Source: Streptomyces roseicoloratus | GTDB taxonomy: Bacteria > Actinomycetota > Actinomycetes > Streptomycetales > Streptomycetaceae | NCBI RefSeq assembly: GCF_004117935.1 | Contig: NZ_SDOY01000132.1 | Span: 1-64,000, forward strand | Length of the DNA stretch: 64,000 nt | Direction: 5' to 3' | Part shown: piece after piece, positions 63,200 to 64,000 of the stretch | How the letters are laid out: the number at the start of each line of letters is the position of its first letter | Numbering within the stretch: the first letter of the stretch is position 1 | Program-made: the position numbers and the translations under genes | The notes under the pieces: model-generated | The model's database searches: none | Told to the model about the DNA's origin: nothing | What the model saw: only the letters and a program-made list of their open reading frames with translations

Positions 63200-64000
63200 T
63201 CACGCGAAGACGGCGGCGTGGCGCCTGGCCCAGTCGGTGAACGGGGTGGCGGGGCGGCCGAGGATCTTTTCGATGTCGGGGCTGACGGTCCGTTCGCGCG
63301 GGGTGGGGGTGCCGATGATGTCGAGGGTGGTGTCGGCGACCGGGGCAGGCATGAAGGTGAGCATCTGGGCGCGGGCTTCCTCGCGGGTCTGGTCGACGAA
63401 GGTGACCTGCTCGCCGATGGCGGCGGCGAGGGCTGCGGCGCGCTCGCGCGGGGTGGTCGGGGCGGGGCCCGTGAGTTCGTAGACGGCCTTGGTGTGGCCG
63501 GACCGGGTCAGTACGGCCGCGGCCACGGCGGCGATGTCGTCGGGGTCGACGGCCGGGAGGCCGACGTCGCCGAAGGGCGCGGCGACGGTGCGGCTCGCCT
63601 TGACCGACGGCACCCAGGCATAGGCGTTGGAGGCGAAACCGCCCGGGCGCAGGATGGTCCAGTCGGTGCCGGAGTCCATGACGGCCTGCTCGTAGGCGGC
63701 GAAGGCCTGTCCGTGGGACAGGGAGTCCGGGCGGGTGACCACGCCCTGGGAGGACAGCAGGACGATCTTGCCGTAGTGCGCGAAGGGAGCGACCACGGCG
63801 GCGGGGTCGCCGCTCATCATGAGGTCTCCCCCGACGAGCAGGAAGACGGCGTCCGCCGTGGCGGGCAGGTCGGCGGCCAGCCCGGCCAGGTCGGCGGCGA
63901 CGGCGTGCACGCCGGGCGGTACGTCGGCCTGGGTGATGCGGCGCGAGAGCGCGGTCACCTCGTGGCCCTGTTCGGCGAGCAGGCGGACGAGCGTGCGGCC
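63200..64000 (-). CDS. NmrA-like NAD(P)-binding reductase, N-terminus missing
   Basis: The frame is open to the right edge, so the true start is outside the window. The visible 266 residues begin GRTLVRLLAEQGHEVTALSRR, the end of a Rossmann first helix and second strand. DAVFLLVGGDL, GKIVLLSSQGV, SGTDWTILRPGGFASNAYAW and AVDPDDIAAVAAAVLT follow. This is the atypical-SDR / NmrA pattern (NAD(P)H-binding, quinone-reductase or redox-sensing members). The GTG at 63958 would delete the dinucleotide motif and is not the start. Confidence 0.88.
   Translation of the reverse strand, partial: GRTLVRLLAEQGHEVTALSRRITQADVPPGVHAVAADLAGLAADLPATADAVFLLVGGDLMMSGDPAAVVAPFAHYGKIVLLSSQGVVTRPDSLSHGQAFAAYEQAVMDSGTDWTILRPGGFASNAYAWVPSVKASRTVAAPFGDVGLPAVDPDDIAAVAAAVLTRSGHTKAVYELTGPAPTTPRERAAALAAAIGEQVTFVDQTREEARAQMLTFMPAPVADTTLDIIGTPTPRERTVSPDIEKILGRPATPFTDWARRHAAVFA

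Noticed and set aside
1..64000. tRNA, rRNA, tmRNA or known riboswitches
   Set aside because: I found no cloverleaf, conserved rRNA segment or recognisable riboswitch core on either strand by reading. A covariance-model scan would be decisive.

Overview
The window is a high-GC actinobacterial chromosome segment, almost certainly from a Streptomyces. The evidence is the strong G/C third-position bias, frequent GTG starts, 4-nt start/stop overlaps (ATGA, GTGA), short chaplins, a melC1-melC2 tyrosinase pair and a Flp/Tad pilus locus. I saw no rRNA or tRNA genes, insertion sequences, phage genes or CRISPR arrays.

Layout. (1) 1-15.1 kb: a Flp/Tad (type IVc) pilus locus, mostly on the minus strand. 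In transcription order it runs: a zinc-ribbon protein, CpaB, CpaE/TadZ, two TadE-like pseudopilins, the CpaF/TadA ATPase and TadB/TadC. After a 350-bp gap come Flp, a TadG-like protein, a lipoprotein, an OmpA-domain protein and a large secreted protein. A DUF192 protein and the start of a prepilin peptidase lie at the left edge. A PIG-V-like mannosyltransferase and a PD-(D/E)XK-like protein lie between these. (2) 15.2-19 kb: a secreted GH18 chitinase behind a DasR-type operator and a long polypyrimidine leader, then a secreted M14 carboxypeptidase. (3) 19.8-25.2 kb: a D-amino-acid utilisation locus (RidA, IclR regulator and PfkB kinase, divergent from a DSD-like PLP enzyme and a D-aminoacylase), with an inverted repeat beside the divergent start. 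(4) 25.3-35.5 kb: housekeeping and miscellaneous genes (MptB-like mannosyltransferase, AlaA-like aminotransferase, GTP-PEPCK, hemolysin-III/PAQR protein, TetR regulator, and a small GH26 enzyme next to a VKOR protein).

(5) 35.6-60 kb is the surface-development region and the most interesting part. It begins with tyrosinase and its cofactor protein. Next comes a run of secreted surface genes: two short chaplins, an LPDTG sortase substrate with a Thr/Pro/His stalk, and secreted Pro-rich repeat proteins. Then follows a co-directional exopolysaccharide operon at 41.8-53.4 kb: secreted DUF3344-like protein, GT4, initiating sugar transferase, Wzy-like ligase/polymerase, MurJ/MviN-type flippase with a ~345-residue extension, polysaccharide deacetylase, second GT4, Wzz-like protein and FemAB/GNAT-type acyltransferase. 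A convergent secreted GH26 protein, an ATP-grasp/flavin-oxidoreductase pair, a third short chaplin and an LCP-family ligase complete the block. The gene set predicts that one lipid-linked polysaccharide is made, exported, trimmed and attached where the chaplin coat forms.

(6) 60.3-64 kb: a thioredoxin-fold DUF255 protein, a Uma2-family protein and a partial NmrA-like reductase.

The window is also rich in tandem minisatellites, inside genes and between them. Most convergent gene ends carry long perfect GC hairpins without U-tracts.
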